This document shows, piece after piece, positions 1 to 12,418 of a stretch of 64,000 bases of DNA; position 1 is the first letter of the stretch; each line of letters starts with the position of its first letter. The DNA is from Chamaecyparis obtusa (lineage: Eukaryota > Streptophyta > Pinopsida > Cupressales > Cupressaceae), in contig BSBK01006754.1 of assembly GCA_027943335.1 (NCBI GenBank), forward strand, positions 400,001 through 464,000, written 5' to 3'. The notes beneath the pieces are model-generated. The model was not told the DNA's origin. It saw only the letters and a list, made by a program, of their open reading frames with translations, and did not search any database. The translations under genes were made by a program, and so were the position numbers.

Positions 1-847
1 GAAATCATAGCTAATAAGTTGGGAGTTTTTATTAAACATGATTTGATTCCTTATGAAGATTTAAATCACTTATTTAAAGTTTGTATTTTGATAAGATTGG
101 TCAAGTCTTTTCCATCTGAAGTAAAGATTGAATCAAAGTATGGTTCATGGAGTCAACCAATTAAGATTGAGGATGTTGAAATTGTACAATTTCATGAGGA
201 CAATTTGGGGCATTTTTCTCATCAGTTTCATAGCTTGATACAAGGGGAATTAATGGTTTGTAAAGACCCCATTTCAAATCCTGGTAAGTGCAAGTTGTAT
301 TCACAGAGGATGATTATGGAATCTAATGGTCATATGTCTAGAGATAAATTGTCTATAGTTTTAAACAAATCTTTTCAATGGAAGGAAATGTCTTCAAGTC
401 CATTTCAAATGGTCAATTTGGCATCTTTGAATAGTGGTCCCATTGAAACAATCTTTCAAAACAAGACATTTTAGAAAGTCTCCCTTAGGATCACTATGGA
501 TATCTGATAACTCGTCACTGGAAATGTGTATTCAAGAGAATAGTTTGGGTAGACTACTATCAAATTTTCAAAAATAGGTACATCGATGATTTCTTAAAAA
601 TTCACAAGTAGATTGTCTTTCAAATGTTCCATACCAGTCACAAGATGGGTGCATTATGAGTCAATCCATTGTCAGGATGAGAAAATTTGAAGGAGAATTA
701 CAATATATGGTAGATCAGATTGTAGTGGCAATTGCTTCCCAATGGGTAGATGAAATTACGGAGGAGGATTTTTATGGGAAGTCTGCAAATTGTTCTACTC
801 CTATTGGTAAGATTGAGCAATTTGATCTCATGTTGGATAGGTTGTAG
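1..847 (+). pseudogene. LINE ORF1 (gag-like nucleic-acid-binding protein), broken
   Basis: ORF1 of plant L1 elements encodes an RNA-binding chaperone that packages the LINE transcript. The first 157 codons are open from the window edge to a TAG at 472. They match the usual layout: a DUF4283-like part, then the tryptophan-rich lead-in to a zinc knuckle around residues 50-75 (SWSQPIKIEDVEIVQF, then GHFSHQ). The knuckle cysteines expected there are missing, so metal binding is probably lost. A second open piece at 656-847 in another frame (WVDEITEEDFYGK) is probably the C-terminal part, which implies a frameshift between 475 and 655. The true start lies left of the window. Assignment rests on position before ORF2 and the domain pattern. 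Confidence 0.6.
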
Positions 848-1178
848 GGCATATATTTTGATCATGAGAATAACTTGATTAAGGATTCCAAAGAAGAGGT
901 TCAAGAAGACTACCAACCCCAAAATTCAATAAATAGTGAGGGTATTTCATTTTTTGACTTAAAGGAGAACTTTGACTTTTCAAAAAAATTATCCTTTTCA
1001 TAGTCTCCCTCAACCAAATTGGTGACAGTGGATAAAAAAATTATAAACCTAGAGGGAGGAAGTATAAAAATACTAGCATTAAAGAGGAGATATAGGCTAG
1101 TATTCAATCCACTATTGAAGAGAAGTTTGAAACTTTGAGGTGTTCAACGAGGAGAACTAAGTGTTCTCCTTGAGAGAA

Positions 1179-4100
1179 ATGAAGTTGATTTCATGGAATG
1201 TCAGAGGCATAAATGCCTCTGACAAAAGGCAAAGAGTCAAACAACAACTTGACTCCTCACAAGTGGATATTATTTTATTATAGGAAACAAAATTATTAGA
1301 TGAAAATTATCTAAAAATAATTCACAAATGGTCTAATTGGCAGTCAACTCACAGTCAGAGTATTGGTGCTTCTGGGGGCTTGGAAACTTTATGGAATCCA
1401 AGAACTGTCATAGGACACGTGCTTGATCAAGGAACTAATTGGAAATTGTTGTCATTTCAACATTATGATCTATCATTTGTTATTATCAATGTATATGGTC
1501 CTTCTTCCACTCAGATAAAAATAGATTATGGCAGCAGTTAACAGATTTGATGCAGGGGTTTGGAGATCAAAATATTATCCTAGGAGGTGATTTCAATGCA
1601 ATTACATCTATAAATGGAAAAAAGGGTGGAATCTTCCCTCCACCTAAAACAATAGATGATTTTTTGGCCTTTATTAATGATAATGGGTTAATAGGCATTA
1701 TTCCTTCCAATGGTACTTTTACCTAGAACAACAACAAAGACAAATTCCTTCAGATTGCAGAACATTTAGATAGATTTCTTGTGTCTTTTACTTGGAAATT
1801 GCAAGACTATGTCTTCTTCTCAAATATTCTCACTTATTCTGCCTTAGACCATTTTCTAGTTGTGTTAGATCTTATCAAGGCTCTTGCCACAAAGTCTTGT
1901 CATAAATCTTCTTTCAAGTTTGAAAGTATGTGGTTTAGACAGTGGTGGGTAAGTGCAGTGTATTGTGAGGGCACCAAAATGTATCAACTCCATAAGAAAA
2001 TGCAGTATGTTAAAGGGAAAATCAAACATTGGAATAAGAATGTTTTCAAGAATATTTTTCATAAAAAAGAATATGTGAGTAAACAACTTCAGGAAATTAA
2101 TGAGATTATCATTGCACATGGCTTGGATTCAGAGACTTTTAAAAAGTAAAAGGAGCTTCAAGAAGAGTGGGTGGAATTGTGTAAGAGAGAAGAAGAGTTT
2201 TGGAGGCAAAGATATAGAGAGTTTTGGCTTCGAGAAGGAGACAAGAAAACAAAAAAAATTCATATGTCAGTTAAGAAAAGGAGGGATTCTAATACCATAT
2301 TTGAGATAGAAGAAGCCTCTATGGGAAATTTATTAAAAAAATGTCAAAGCATAAAGAATGAGGGTGTAAATGTTTTCAGAAACTTGTTAGCTCTATCTTT
2401 GGCATCTCATACATTACAAGATCAAGAACATGAATTACTTAATGCAATTCCTTCGTTAGTAACTTGGGAGCATAATAAGAATTTGTTAGCACCTTTCACC
2501 ATTAAGGAGTTACAAAAGGTTGTCTTTTCTTTGCACCTAGATAAAGCTCCTAGCCCAGATGGATTTACGACATTATTTTTTTATAAATGTTGGGAAGTCA
2601 TTAAGTTGGATCTCTAGGCTGCATTAGAGGAGTCTAGAAAGAGTGGATCCATGCTTAGAAATTTTAATACTACAAACATTGTTTTGATTCCTAATGTCAA
2701 AACACCTAGAACATTTTTTGATTTCAGACTTATTTCATTATGTAACACAGTTTACAAGATATTTACAAAGGTCATATATTTAAGACTACATAAAATATTC
2801 ACAAAAATAATATCTCCAAAAGAGGGTGGTTTTGTTCTAGGCAAAGAAATAATGGAAGGAGCTATAGTTGCATATAAGGTATTACACTCTATTCATTCAA
2901 ATCAGTCCCTTGCTCTGATGATTAAGTTATACATGATGAAAACTTATGATAAAGTGCAATGGTCCTTCCTCTTCAATTTTCTTCACAAATTTGGGTTTGA
3001 TGTGAAATGGTGTAAGTGTATTAGGGCTTTTATTTTTGGAGCTTTCTTCTTAGTGATTGTGAATGGCGATCCAGTTGATTTATTTCTATCCACCCAAGGT
3101 GTTAGGCAAGGTGATCTGTTATCTCCATCTTTATTTTTTGTCATGGTTGAGGCCTTCAATAAGATAATTAAGTATAAATAGGATAAAAAAAATGTGTGGG
3201 AGTTCAGATTGATGGTACCTCCTTTTCAGTTATAGATTCTTTATTTGTGAATGATACATTATTGTTTGGTAGAGGTAACATTCAAGAAACCAAAGAAATT
3301 AAAAGAACACTAGATCTTTACATAGAAGTATCAGGGTAGAGGATTAATGAACATAAGTCTAAAGTTTATGTGTTTTTTACTAATGAAGTGGTGTCGAGAA
3401 GGTTGATTAATGTTTTGGGCTTTTCTCAATAAAGTACGCCCTCATTATATCTTGGTATCCCATTGTTTGTTGGAGATAACAAATTTGTTCATTGGAAATC
3501 AATTTTGGAGAAGATTAGGAGTAGGATTTGTTCATGGAAGTATAGATGGTTATCTTTATTAGGTAAAATCATGTTGGTTAAATCAATTCTATCGACTATT
3601 CCTAACTACACGATATCTATCCTCAAAGATCTAGCTAGTATTATTAAACAAATTGAAAAAGTAATATGTGATTTCATTTGGAATAATAATATGTCTGATG
3701 AAAAGAAAATTCCTTTGATATCCTTAAAAGAAATAGTTAATGATAAAGGTAATGGTGGGATTGGGCTGCATGACATGAGCAAGAGGAATGTTGCCTTTGG
3801 AGCCAAGCTAGTATGGCACATGTTTAGGAAATATGAGAGTAAGTGGTGCAAAATTATGCAAGAAAAGTATTTGGATACTCAGGATCCCAAGTGAATCTTA
3901 ACAATTTATAATCCTCCAAATGGATCAGCTATGTGGAATTTTTTGATATCTTCTAGGGAGCTCATTACCAATTTTGTATCTTGGGAAGTGAACAATGGTG
4001 AATCAATTAAATTTTGGGAGGATTCATGGTATGGTATGCCTCCTCTTATGGTTGAAAAAGAATTGAATGATGCCATTTAGATCATTAAAGATAATTGGGG

Positions 4101-5429
4101 TATTTTTTTGATAGATTATGTTCTAGCAATGGAAAGATTCTCTAGTAGAGTCATTTAGAAAGACCCCTTCAATTTACATATTTCTTAGGATCATAAACTG
4201 TGCCTTCATAAAATTTTGTCTGAGAGAAAGATTTTTCTTAAAAATAAAAGTGATGATTTGATTTGGGCTCCTTCATCTAATGGTGATTATTCCATCTAAG
4301 TTAGATACATGGCATTGTATTTGATGGAATAATAAGAAGCAAGGTAGAGGGATTTTTATTTTTGTTGGAATAAAGTGGTCCTACCTAAGGTGGGTTGCTT
4401 TGCTTGGCTTGCACTAAGAAAGAGAGTTTTAACCAGTGACAAACTACACAAATTTAATATATTGCAACCTTTCCAATGTGTATTATGCAATGAATCGGTG
4501 GAAGATGTGGATCACTTGTCTGTTCAACATGACTTTTCCCAATAGTATTGGAATTTGGTGATGTCAAAGATGAATTTATTGATTCCTCTTCCAAATACAT
4601 TATGTGACATGTTTCAATCATGACCTACTCTTTTTTCTAAATCTTACTCTGCATGTATTTGGAAGTGTTCTCCTACATTGGTGGTTTGGGAAATTTGGTG
4701 GGAGCATAACAAATAGATATTTCAAAGTGTGATTTATCCCATGGAAGTGGTGTTTAAGTGCCTAGAAAAGTCTATCTCGGAGGTGGTTAATGCACATGTG
4801 AAAGAAAAGGTTAATAGTTATAGTTTTACTCACTAGGATAGTATGCTTCTTAATGAGTAGAAATATATTGTTATTCCTCCATTCATAGTTCCATCCTTAA
4901 TGAATAAAAAGTTAGAAAGATCACATATTATATGGAAGCATCCGCCTACAGGTTTTAGTAAGATCAATTTTGATGGATCCTCTAAGGGGAATCCAGAAAG
5001 TCTAGGTGTGGCATTTGCTTAAGAAATAATTTGGGTGAAGTTGTAGCATTTAAATGTCTTCCATTGCCCCCAGGTATGAAAAATTTGGCTGAGGCCTATG
5101 CATTACTTCATGGTTTGGTCTTAGCTAAAAATTTGAGGCTTCAGAAGATTAAAGTCAAAGGTGATTCTTCTCTTATCACTAATGCTTGCATTAACAAAAG
5201 CACTCTTAACTGGAGAATCAAATATGTCATATTTAATATCTAGAATATTTTGGATACATTTGAAATCTATCATATTTCTCATGTCTTTAGGGAAGGGAAT
5301 TCTATAGTTGACCTTCTTGTGAATTGGGGTAGTAATTGTTTGAATTTAGACTCCACATGCCTAGACATTTGTGTGAGTGACCTCTCAGATTTGGAACATT
5401 TTATTAATATGGACAAGAGAAATATTTGA
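1179..5429 (+). pseudogene. LINE ORF2: endonuclease, reverse transcriptase, RNase H (broken)
   Basis: ORF2 nicks the target DNA and copies the LINE RNA into it. From ATG 1,179 the apurinic endonuclease opens with SWNVRGIN, then a TAG just before ETKL, and after a frameshift near 1,520 GGDFNA (about 1,585) and DHFLVV (about 1,850). Reverse transcriptase runs about 2,500-3,450, with the thumb and connection region to 4,300. It keeps KAPSPDGF and GVRQGDLLSP. The catalytic FADD box reads FVND at 3,244-3,255, so one metal-binding Asp is lost. A zf-RVT motif (CVLCN, then HLSVQH) lies at about 4,350-4,560. RNase H is at 4,955-5,330 (NFDGSSKGN, EAYALLHGL, GDSSLI, HVFREGNSIVD). A frameshift falls in the A run at 3,184-3,192 and many in-frame stops, mostly TAG, interrupt it. 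Confidence 0.85.
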
Positions 5430-6475
5430 TTGTGATATAGTTGTATCTTATATAACAGTCTTTGATGGATGCATGATAAAGATATTGCCTTACAATGTGA
5501 TTAATGGTTACCAAACTTGGCATCTGATATATCTCTATCAGAGGATTTTATTCATGCTAATTTTCTTGTCACAGTGGTTGTATCATTTGAGTTTGGAGCA
5601 ATATTTATATAACTTATTGGGGATATTTGTAAAAGCATAATTTTGTTTCTCCTTCGATTGGTAAACATTGGTAGCTGAGTATATTGTTTGGTTTTACAAA
5701 GGTGAAAGAAAACTTTGTTTTCCCTTTGTGCTCCACATGCAAATTATATCATGTTGAATACTTTCCAAGTCAGGTGGCCTTCACATTCCCAGATTACATA
5801 TTGGATAAGTGAGTATCTGAAGACTTGTTTGAGAGCATTAAAAAATCCTTTGAAAAATAGAGCTACATATATGTTCATTATGCACTACAAACTGCGGGTT
5901 GACAATGAGTTAAGATCTTATGTACAAGATACAATAGAAAGTTCATGTTTTGCTGGATATTTTGAGATTTCATCCTAGGCCTGTTGTTATTGCAGTTGAA
6001 CAATCACTTAGGTTGGTAAAGATAGAGTTTAGCTTCCATTTGGTTCGATGTGGTGGTTATGATGATGTTTAGAGGGGATTTTGGCGACTCGACAATGGGT
6101 TTAGTGTTTTTTTTTGGTTGCAGATTTGATGCGTGGTCACAAGATCTTTTGATTGCAATGCTTTTGGGGGATATAGGTTGGATTTTGGGATATTTTTGGA
6201 TGTAATTATATTGATATCATATATTTTTGTGCATGTTATAATATTTGGGGTGGGGTTTTGTTTCATAGGTTAGCACATATTGAGCATTTGGGGATTTTGT
6301 TTCTCCTTCATTTTTGTTGGCTCAAATTGTAAAACTTGTTTTAATTATTTTTGTATAGGCTATGATTTAGGGTTTTCCTCCCAGATTCTTTCCCTAATGA
6401 TAATTTGAATCTATTTATTAATAATATGTGTGTGTGTGTGTGTGTGGCTTGTCCACTTTTGCCTAAAAAAAAAAA
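5430..6475 (+). other. LINE 3' region and A tail
   Basis: About 1 kb after the RNase H stop codon with no coding sequence I can support. It contains a TG microsatellite and ends in an 11-A tract. I read it as the LINE 3' untranslated region; part of it could be flanking DNA. Confidence 0.5.
6427..6446. repeat. (TG)10 microsatellite
   Basis: Ten perfect TG units, 18 bases before the terminal A tract of the LINE. Confidence 0.95.
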
Positions 6476-7976
6476 CTTTTTAAAAATGAAAAAACAGCAA
6501 TCAAAATATCATTGAAAATTTGAATTTCATTTTAACTCATTGATTGGGGATAGTATAAATAATTTGTTCACTATTAAAATCTTCTATTTGAATATAGATT
6601 GGAAAGAGAAAATCATACATTATTCTTGGTAAGATTTGGCTATGAAGATTGCCACCCAAGATCTTGAAGCCAAATGGAAAGCAAAATAACAAAAGAATGA
6701 ATATGATAAAAATAAACTATATTTTCACCAAGAATGCAATAGAATAAAATAACTAAAATGAAATTAATTGGTTGACTATTACATATGAGACCCCTTGCAT
6801 TTATAACCAAGGTGAGCAAAAATGAGTGAATGAGATAATGGCTTGTCTCATTACATGATAATCAACATGAAAAGTTATCACCCATAAAAAGTGGATAGGT
6901 GATAGTTTGATAACACCACAAAAAGTGGATCACCCAACAAAGGTGGATTCACATATCCAATAAAGATGGATCACCCTCCAAAGTGGAAAAGTTCATCCAT
7001 TATAATTGGATATCATAAAATAATAATATGATAAGTCCACCTAAAGTGGAAATACTCCAACTATTTCTATGTAATTCACTAAGTAAACTTAAGTAGAGAG
7101 TAATTAGGACCTAGATGGCAATTAACCAAGGTAAAATATTGTAACTACACCAACACTTTTTCACTTAACAATTAGTTTCAAATTATTTAAATAGTGAAGC
7201 AGTTTCTTATATGCATACAAATATATGTAGTCGTATTGACTCCTGGCTTTTGTTTATTGAGTGTGTTTATAGGAACAATAGATTAACAAAAGGGTGAGAA
7301 AACAAAGGAAATAGTATAATAGAATATAAGACTTTCAATTTTCTATGGATAATAGATCTATTAATTTTGTTGTCATTCAATTTGTCTATGAACTTTATCA
7401 TTCTCTCAATCTTCTCCTTACTCTAAAAACATTGTTAAAAAGATGTTGTTACTAAATTATTTATATTTTTGACTTGGGTGTATTTGTATATATTGTATTT
7501 TTTTAGTTTATATTGTCTCTATGGTGAAAAATATGAATACCCTCTTTTCCCAAATCTCTTTTGTCCTTTTCCACCTAGAGTTTCATATCGAAGACAATGC
7601 AAGTTAGTCCTCAAGTAGGTAATGATAATCCTTCGATTCCATGTAATTTTGGCCTCCATATAGTTTTTTTATGCTAGTCCAAGATGGGGTTAAATTCTTC
7701 AAAGATGAAGAAGAGCTTGAGTGTCCAATAAACATTAAAGTACACTAAATGTTAAAATGTGATTATATCTTGATTTGTAATTCTCTTAGTAATGGCTTAA
7801 ATTTGCACTCATGTGTAATTACCATTTAGCATTACCCTCACCTTAGTATAAGACTCAAAATACACATCAGGCACCCACACTTGCTCAACATGCCCACTCA
7901 CCACCTTCTTCAAAATCTTGGCCACATATCCTATCAAGCACAGGATGAGTGAGCACCACAGAAATGTCCACGTGGT
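6476..7976. other. Anonymous AT-rich spacer, no gene seen
   Basis: No supported ORF, RNA gene or element boundary. It holds the degenerate repeat cluster at 6,884-7,052. Probably decayed transposon DNA. Confidence 0.6.
6884..7052. repeat. Degenerate short tandem cluster (AAAGTGGAT-like)
   Basis: At least six imperfect copies of a core close to CCA-n-AAAGTGGATCACC lie within about 170 bases, spaced about 20-35 bases apart, for example near 6,886, 6,920, 6,940, 6,962, 6,980 and 7,043. The units have drifted and spacing is irregular. No coding sense in either strand. Confidence 0.6.
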
Positions 7977-8254
7977 GCACACTTGTCTGTGAATCTAAAG
8001 ATATGCAAAGTATTTTTGAGGCATTACAAACCACCACCTTACAAAACATAACGCCTGAATTTGCCACCCACCGATGCCCATTTTTGAATTTTCTCAATAT
8101 AATCCCATTTCGGGCCTTCATTTGAGGTCTCTTGGCAATTTGGGATTTTTTTCTTGGTTATTATTTTCAATACTTGGATTTTTCACTTTATTTTAGAGGT
8201 TTTTCATTGTGCTCTTGATTTCTTGATCACATTAACAACACATTGGTCTTATTG
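7977..8254 (+). repeat. Dispersed repeat X, copy 1
   Basis: This stretch aligns along nearly its whole length, in the same orientation, with 24,678-24,921. Shared landmarks in order are GAGGCATTA, AATTTGCCACCCAC, ATAATCCCATTT, TTTGAGGTCTCT, and ATTAACAACACA followed by TGGTCTTATTG. Identity looks like about 75-80% with small indels. The class of element is not clear; the TGTAATGCC-like string in copy 2 recalls a gypsy LTR start, but similarity begins upstream of it. Confidence 0.75.
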
Positions 8255-9148
8255 CCTTCGACATTGGGCTTCCATCTCATCGACAAGAGTCTCTTTAACC
8301 TATTTTACTTTTTTTCTTGATAGCATATAATCTTCTTGATCTCTTTATATCTTATCCATTGTTTATTTATATTATCAAATACAATTATCTATCACTATTT
8401 TCTATCAGGTCCATATAATTGTTGTAGAGGTGGAAACACCAAAGCAGGGATTGAACAAAAGCAAGTCTCCAAACAACCACCCAAACACTTTTTGTTATTT
8501 CCATGTGTGTAGGTTCATAATGTGAAAGAGATTTGGCTAAAGGTTTCATCAACTTGAGATCATTATAGCGAGATTGTTCCTCTCTACTCTCATTCTTTTC
8601 ATAAAATACTCATATTTTGCTATTGTTTGATATGTTTTCATTTAGTTTAAGTTGTGTTATATCATTTTAGTCTATCTTTTTTATTTTTTGGTTACTATTT
8701 ATATTCTCTATCCATACATGACATATGTGCATTATGCTGTCATCATGTATTGACACTGTCATCCTAGAGTCGAGCATGTGTCCAAGGCAATGAGCTTACA
8801 GAGCTTGGTAATTGTTCTTTATAGCTTGTCTTTTCAATATTTGTGATTAGAATATTTTTATCACTAGACATACTTAAATTATTTATAATTTTTCTCATTT
8901 AGTGCTCATTTAGTTTAATTTTCTTGTACTTCAACAATCTATTTACTTAAATTTATACAATGAGTTTACATTTGATCCCCCTAGATTTGAGTGCTAGTTG
9001 AAGTGAGGTGGCACAAGGGAAATTTTATCCCTTGAGACTTTAATTAGTCTCTAGGTCAGTGTACTTTTTACTTCTTCATATTTTGGTAAACCCAATGTGA
9101 ACTAGAAACCTCTTTATCAAATTCTATCATAGTGATAGTCCTATTGTA
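8255..9148. other. Unassigned stretch between repeat X and the gypsy remnant
   Basis: AT-rich, no supported gene or RNA. It may belong to the element represented by repeat X or be the leader of the gypsy remnant that follows, but I see no LTR boundary or primer-binding site in it. Confidence 0.4.
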
Positions 9149-10121
9149 GACATGGTGACTATCACTCCTATTTCCCTATTTGGCCAGAGGGTTCTTGAAA
9201 CAACCATCACATTCACCCCTCTAGATGAGTTGTACATGGAGAAATTTATCCTCTATATGTCCCTACCTCAATCAATGGTGTCTTTGTCAAAGGCATCTTG
9301 ATTGGCCCTACTTATCAAGTGGATGCAACCACATAGGAGGTCCTCTTTGTCAACAACCTAAATAAGGGAAAATATGACAAGTGTTCTACCACCATTATGA
9401 TGCATGATGGGATGCCCCTTCCTTCTTTTGGGTCCACCATTTTAATAGTCTAGGTAGGACCCAAAGTGGTTTTCTCAATATTTATGGCGATTCCTAAATT
9501 GGACCTCTTCATGGTCAAACTAGGTATCCCCTAATTGACCTCTATGGGGTTTGTCTCATTTTTTGTCCATAAATGCCTGAAGTTTCCTCATAAAGGGACT
9601 ATTCATAACATCTAGAATACTAGATATTGTCCTTTGGTGTCCCATGGGGGCTTCTTCCTTGATCATTTTTGACCTACTCTGATAGGGCCTTTTCACCCCC
9701 AGTAGGATGTGACATTCCTTTCTTATCATAAGTTTAAAGTCGAGGAACTAAATCTAAAAAATTTAGCACATTCCTCTGGTTATCTCTCTCATGAGGCTCA
9801 ACATGCTTCATCTTTTGTCCCTTCTTTGTCAAGGGCTCAAGACAAGCTTGTGCACCATAGGAAACCTTCTCACCCACCTTGATCCATGCAGCCTCCAATG
9901 GTGTCTTATGTTCCTCTATCCACATATAATGTGGATAAAGGAAAGGCACCCATATTTCTAAAACTCAAGGTGCATTCACCTTTTCCCATCCCCATCATTG
10001 TGGATATACCTCACCCTACCATTTATGACAAGGGTAAGAGATATCATAAGACCATGTCATCTCCTTTATCACCTACTCCTTATCCTTTGAAGGCATCCTC
10101 TATTCCTCTCACTATAGGAAA
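9149..10121 (+). pseudogene. Ty3/gypsy protease-region remnant
   Basis: Fragments of a gypsy polyprotein are readable across two frames with several stops. The clearest match is about 9,420-9,610: MMHDGMPLPSFGSTILI, a stop, VGPKVVFSIF, KLGIP, a stop, then TSMGFVSFFVHKCLKFPHKG. This parallels the block just after the protease in G2 (LPIRVGPV, LLGRP-stop-IHEM, STYHQCLKF), including the loss of the conserved Trp after G-x-P. Further open sequence runs to about 10,150. No gag, reverse transcriptase or LTR of this copy is seen. It is an old fragment cut on the right by the LTR of element C. Confidence 0.6.
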
Positions 10122-11233
10122 GTTGGCTATATTGATGTATATCACTTGATATAGTGTTTTCATTATGGCAACAAAGTCATATAGTAGTTTGGAGTCAGCG
10201 CACTTGATGAGAAGATCATAAATCAGTTAAGTATTGAAGACTAGATAGTGTACAGAGTTCCTACAGCTTAGAGCATCAGCACATGTGCGTATGGAAGAAT
10301 TATGGTATGCACCCTGGAAGTTAAGTTTTTTAGACTATATTCTTGCTTAGTCTATGAGTGCATGATCAGATGTGCAAGGATGAGAAAGTTATAGTCAGTT
10401 GAAGTTACACAGCCAGTGAGTGCCAGAGAAGAACAGAGCATGAAGTTGACAGTTAGTATTTTGGCTTGCGGATATAATGTAATGTTGTAAAGGCTATGTG
10501 CCTATTGTATTTAGGTTTCTAAGATGTATACTTGTTTTTTTGTAAGCACACTTAAGCCAATTCATTTGGAAGCATTGTATGTAATAGGTCTAAGGGCCGA
10601 CCTAGTTGTTTATTTTGTATGAGCGTATAAATATAAGATGTGCCCATTGTATTTGGTATGGAAGTTGATAGAGAGTTGTGATAAGCAGAGAAGAAGTGTG
10701 TGAAGACACTATAAGATGTATTAGAGCTTTGAAAGAGGCCAAAGCATCAGCGCATCAAAGGAACTGATCTAACAAGCAGTGTCATAGTGACAGTTCATCC
10801 TATAGATATAGTGTGTTTTTGAGATCAGAAGGTTGTAACCTTCACCACTTGAGCAGTGAGCTCTTGGACAGTGTATCCTCTCCCCTAATAGGAACTATTG
10901 TAAAAGACTCCTAATAGGGTTCAACCCTTAACAAGGTCTACTGTACTTAAAGCATTGTAAAGCAACTCCTAACAGGGTTAAGGATCTTCTAACAAGGATC
11001 ACAAAACACTAGTGCAAAATATTAGTGGGTGTCAATTGCCACCGAGGTTTTGACCTATTTGGGTTTCCCCATAACCATATTGGTGTCATGTGTTGATTTC
11101 ATATTTCATGTTTATGTGAATGTTTAACTTAGTACTTAAGCATTTAAGTTCAGTATAAAGATTAAAGTGAAAAGTTAAAATACAGTGAACACTGATTCAT
11201 TCCCCCCCCCTCTCAGTGTTCCCATTCCTAACA
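10122..11233 (+). repeat. 5' LTR of element C
   Basis: The right end is firm: TAACA at 11,229-11,233 followed by a primer-binding site. The left end is uncertain (10,121-10,150) and was placed by aligning with the LTR of copia B read on its coding strand. Shared blocks are TGTTTTCATTA, GATATAGTGTG, AGAAGGTTG, and TTGAGCAGTG before GCTC. A TATA box lies at 10,626 and the last 40 bases hold a C-tract plus CTCTCAG, also seen in the other copia LTRs here. No second LTR is present to date the insertion. Confidence 0.7.
10626..10637 (+). promoter_or_regulatory. TATA box in the C LTR
   Basis: TATAAATATAAG, a strong match to a plant TATA element, about 600 bases before the LTR end, where a U3/R boundary is plausible. 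Confidence 0.55.
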
Positions 11234-11235
11234 AT

Positions 11236-11247
11236 TGGTATCAGAGC
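11236..11247 (+). other. Primer-binding site of element C
   Basis: TGGTATCAGAGC, the standard site complementary to the 3' end of initiator tRNA-Met in plant copia elements and chromoviruses, two bases after the LTR end. It marks the start of minus-strand DNA synthesis. Confidence 0.9.
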
Positions 11248-11287
11248 TCTGGTCCTTAGCAAATAAGTTTAACCACTTGAGGAGATC

Positions 11288-12418
11288 ATGGACAAAGTAG
11301 AAATGAAACATCTAAAAAGAAATCTTGAAGCTGCTCTTGAAGATCTGGACAAATCAGAAAGAGAAATTGAAGAACTAAAGGAAAAAGTCAGTGATGCACA
11401 ATTGGTTATCAAAAGGCTAAGAAAGGATTTGAAATAATTCTCTAACAGTGATCTAGGAGCAAAGGTTAAGAAGCTGAATGAAGAAAATACATCTATGAAA
11501 GAACTACTTGAAGAATTTGATGATAAGCTGATCAACAATCAAGAAGTCTACAATGAACAAATCAAAGAGAACCTTCAACTCAATGAAGAACTAAGGCAAG
11601 CAAACATGGAAATCTTGGAGCTAAGGAATAACAAAGAAAGCTTGGAGTCTAAATTGAAAGAAACAAAGAATCATATTGACAAATTACACACCAGTTTTGA
11701 TTTGATAGAATCTCAGTTGTATGCAAGGAGAGCCAAAGGAGACACTAGCTATATTGGATACAAAGAAGCACAAAATTAGATTGACAATATGCGAGCAATA
11801 AAGGATTCAAAAAAGGACTCTACTGATGCTAAGGAGACTAAAGATCAAACCAAAGATAATGGTGGACCACCTAAGAATAAGTGCAAGAAAGTAGAATGCA
11901 CTTGTTTTGCATGTAACAAGCATGTACACATTGCAAGGAACTATACAGAGGTAAGACCTTTTAACGGTTACTGTTATTCATGCAATAAATTTGGTCATAG
12001 AGCTATGAATTATAAGACTAGTAAGAAGAACTGGATTCAACATGATCAAAAAAATCAGAATCAGACAAACACAAGAAGTTCTCAGAAGGTTACATGTCAG
12101 ATATGTAACTATAATGGTCACTCAGTGAGACAATGCAGAATGGTGACTCATGTCAATGCACCGAGGAATATAAGATCTCCAGTCATTTGTCACTCTTGTA
12201 ACAAGGCTGGATATATCTCAAAGTTTTGTAGATAAAGGATGCAAGGTCAAGAAAGCCCTAAAAAGTTCGAAGAACCAGTTTTGGATCCCAAAGGAGAAGT
12301 CAATTTTGTGAAAGCCTCAAAGGATGCGAGCTTGATTTGGATAGAAGGAAAGAAGGACTAAGTTGATGAGAATGTATTGGATGCATCTGTAGTGGATGCA
12401 CCCTCTACATCTGGATGA
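11288..12418 (+). pseudogene. Element C gag-like protein: coiled coil plus four zinc knuckles
   Basis: Starts at ATG 11,288, 40 bases after the primer-binding site, and stays in one frame through premature stops at 11,435 (TAA), 11,777 (TAG) and 12,233 (TAA; possibly the real end). Residues 1 to about 150 are rich in Glu, Lys and Leu with heptad spacing, so a coiled coil is likely. About residues 200-315 hold four evenly repeated CCHC-type knuckles. Only the third (CQICNYNGHSVRQC) is complete; the first and second end in Tyr where Cys is expected, and the fourth has Tyr for His. Gag would bind and package element RNA in a cytoplasmic particle. The classic copia gag front end and the following protease motif are both absent. 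Confidence 0.65.

Larger units (their letters stand above)
1..6475 (+). mobile_element. Decayed plant LINE (L1 type with RNase H), 5' end outside window
   Basis: A non-LTR retrotransposon copy that fills the left end. In order it shows an ORF1-like stretch (1-847), a 330-base spacer, ORF2 with endonuclease, reverse transcriptase, a zf-RVT zinc motif and a C-terminal RNase H (1,179-5,429), then a long 3' region with a TG microsatellite and an 11-A tract at 6,465-6,475. No LTRs flank it. Stop codons and frameshifts are spread through both ORFs, so it is an old dead copy. The 5' end and any target-site duplication lie outside the window. The 3' end is placed at the A tract by analogy with LINE tails. 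Confidence 0.85.

Noticed and set aside
7885..8121. A 78-codon minus-strand frame over repeat X
   Set aside because: Not conserved in copy 2 of X and without domain.
9734..9949. A 71-codon minus-strand frame in the gypsy remnant
   Set aside because: The plus strand carries the gypsy protein text here.
11236..11247. A tRNA-like match (TGGTATCAGAGC), also near 14,916, 50,243 and 62,255
   Set aside because: These are retrotransposon primer-binding sites next to LTRs; there is no cloverleaf, so no tRNA gene.
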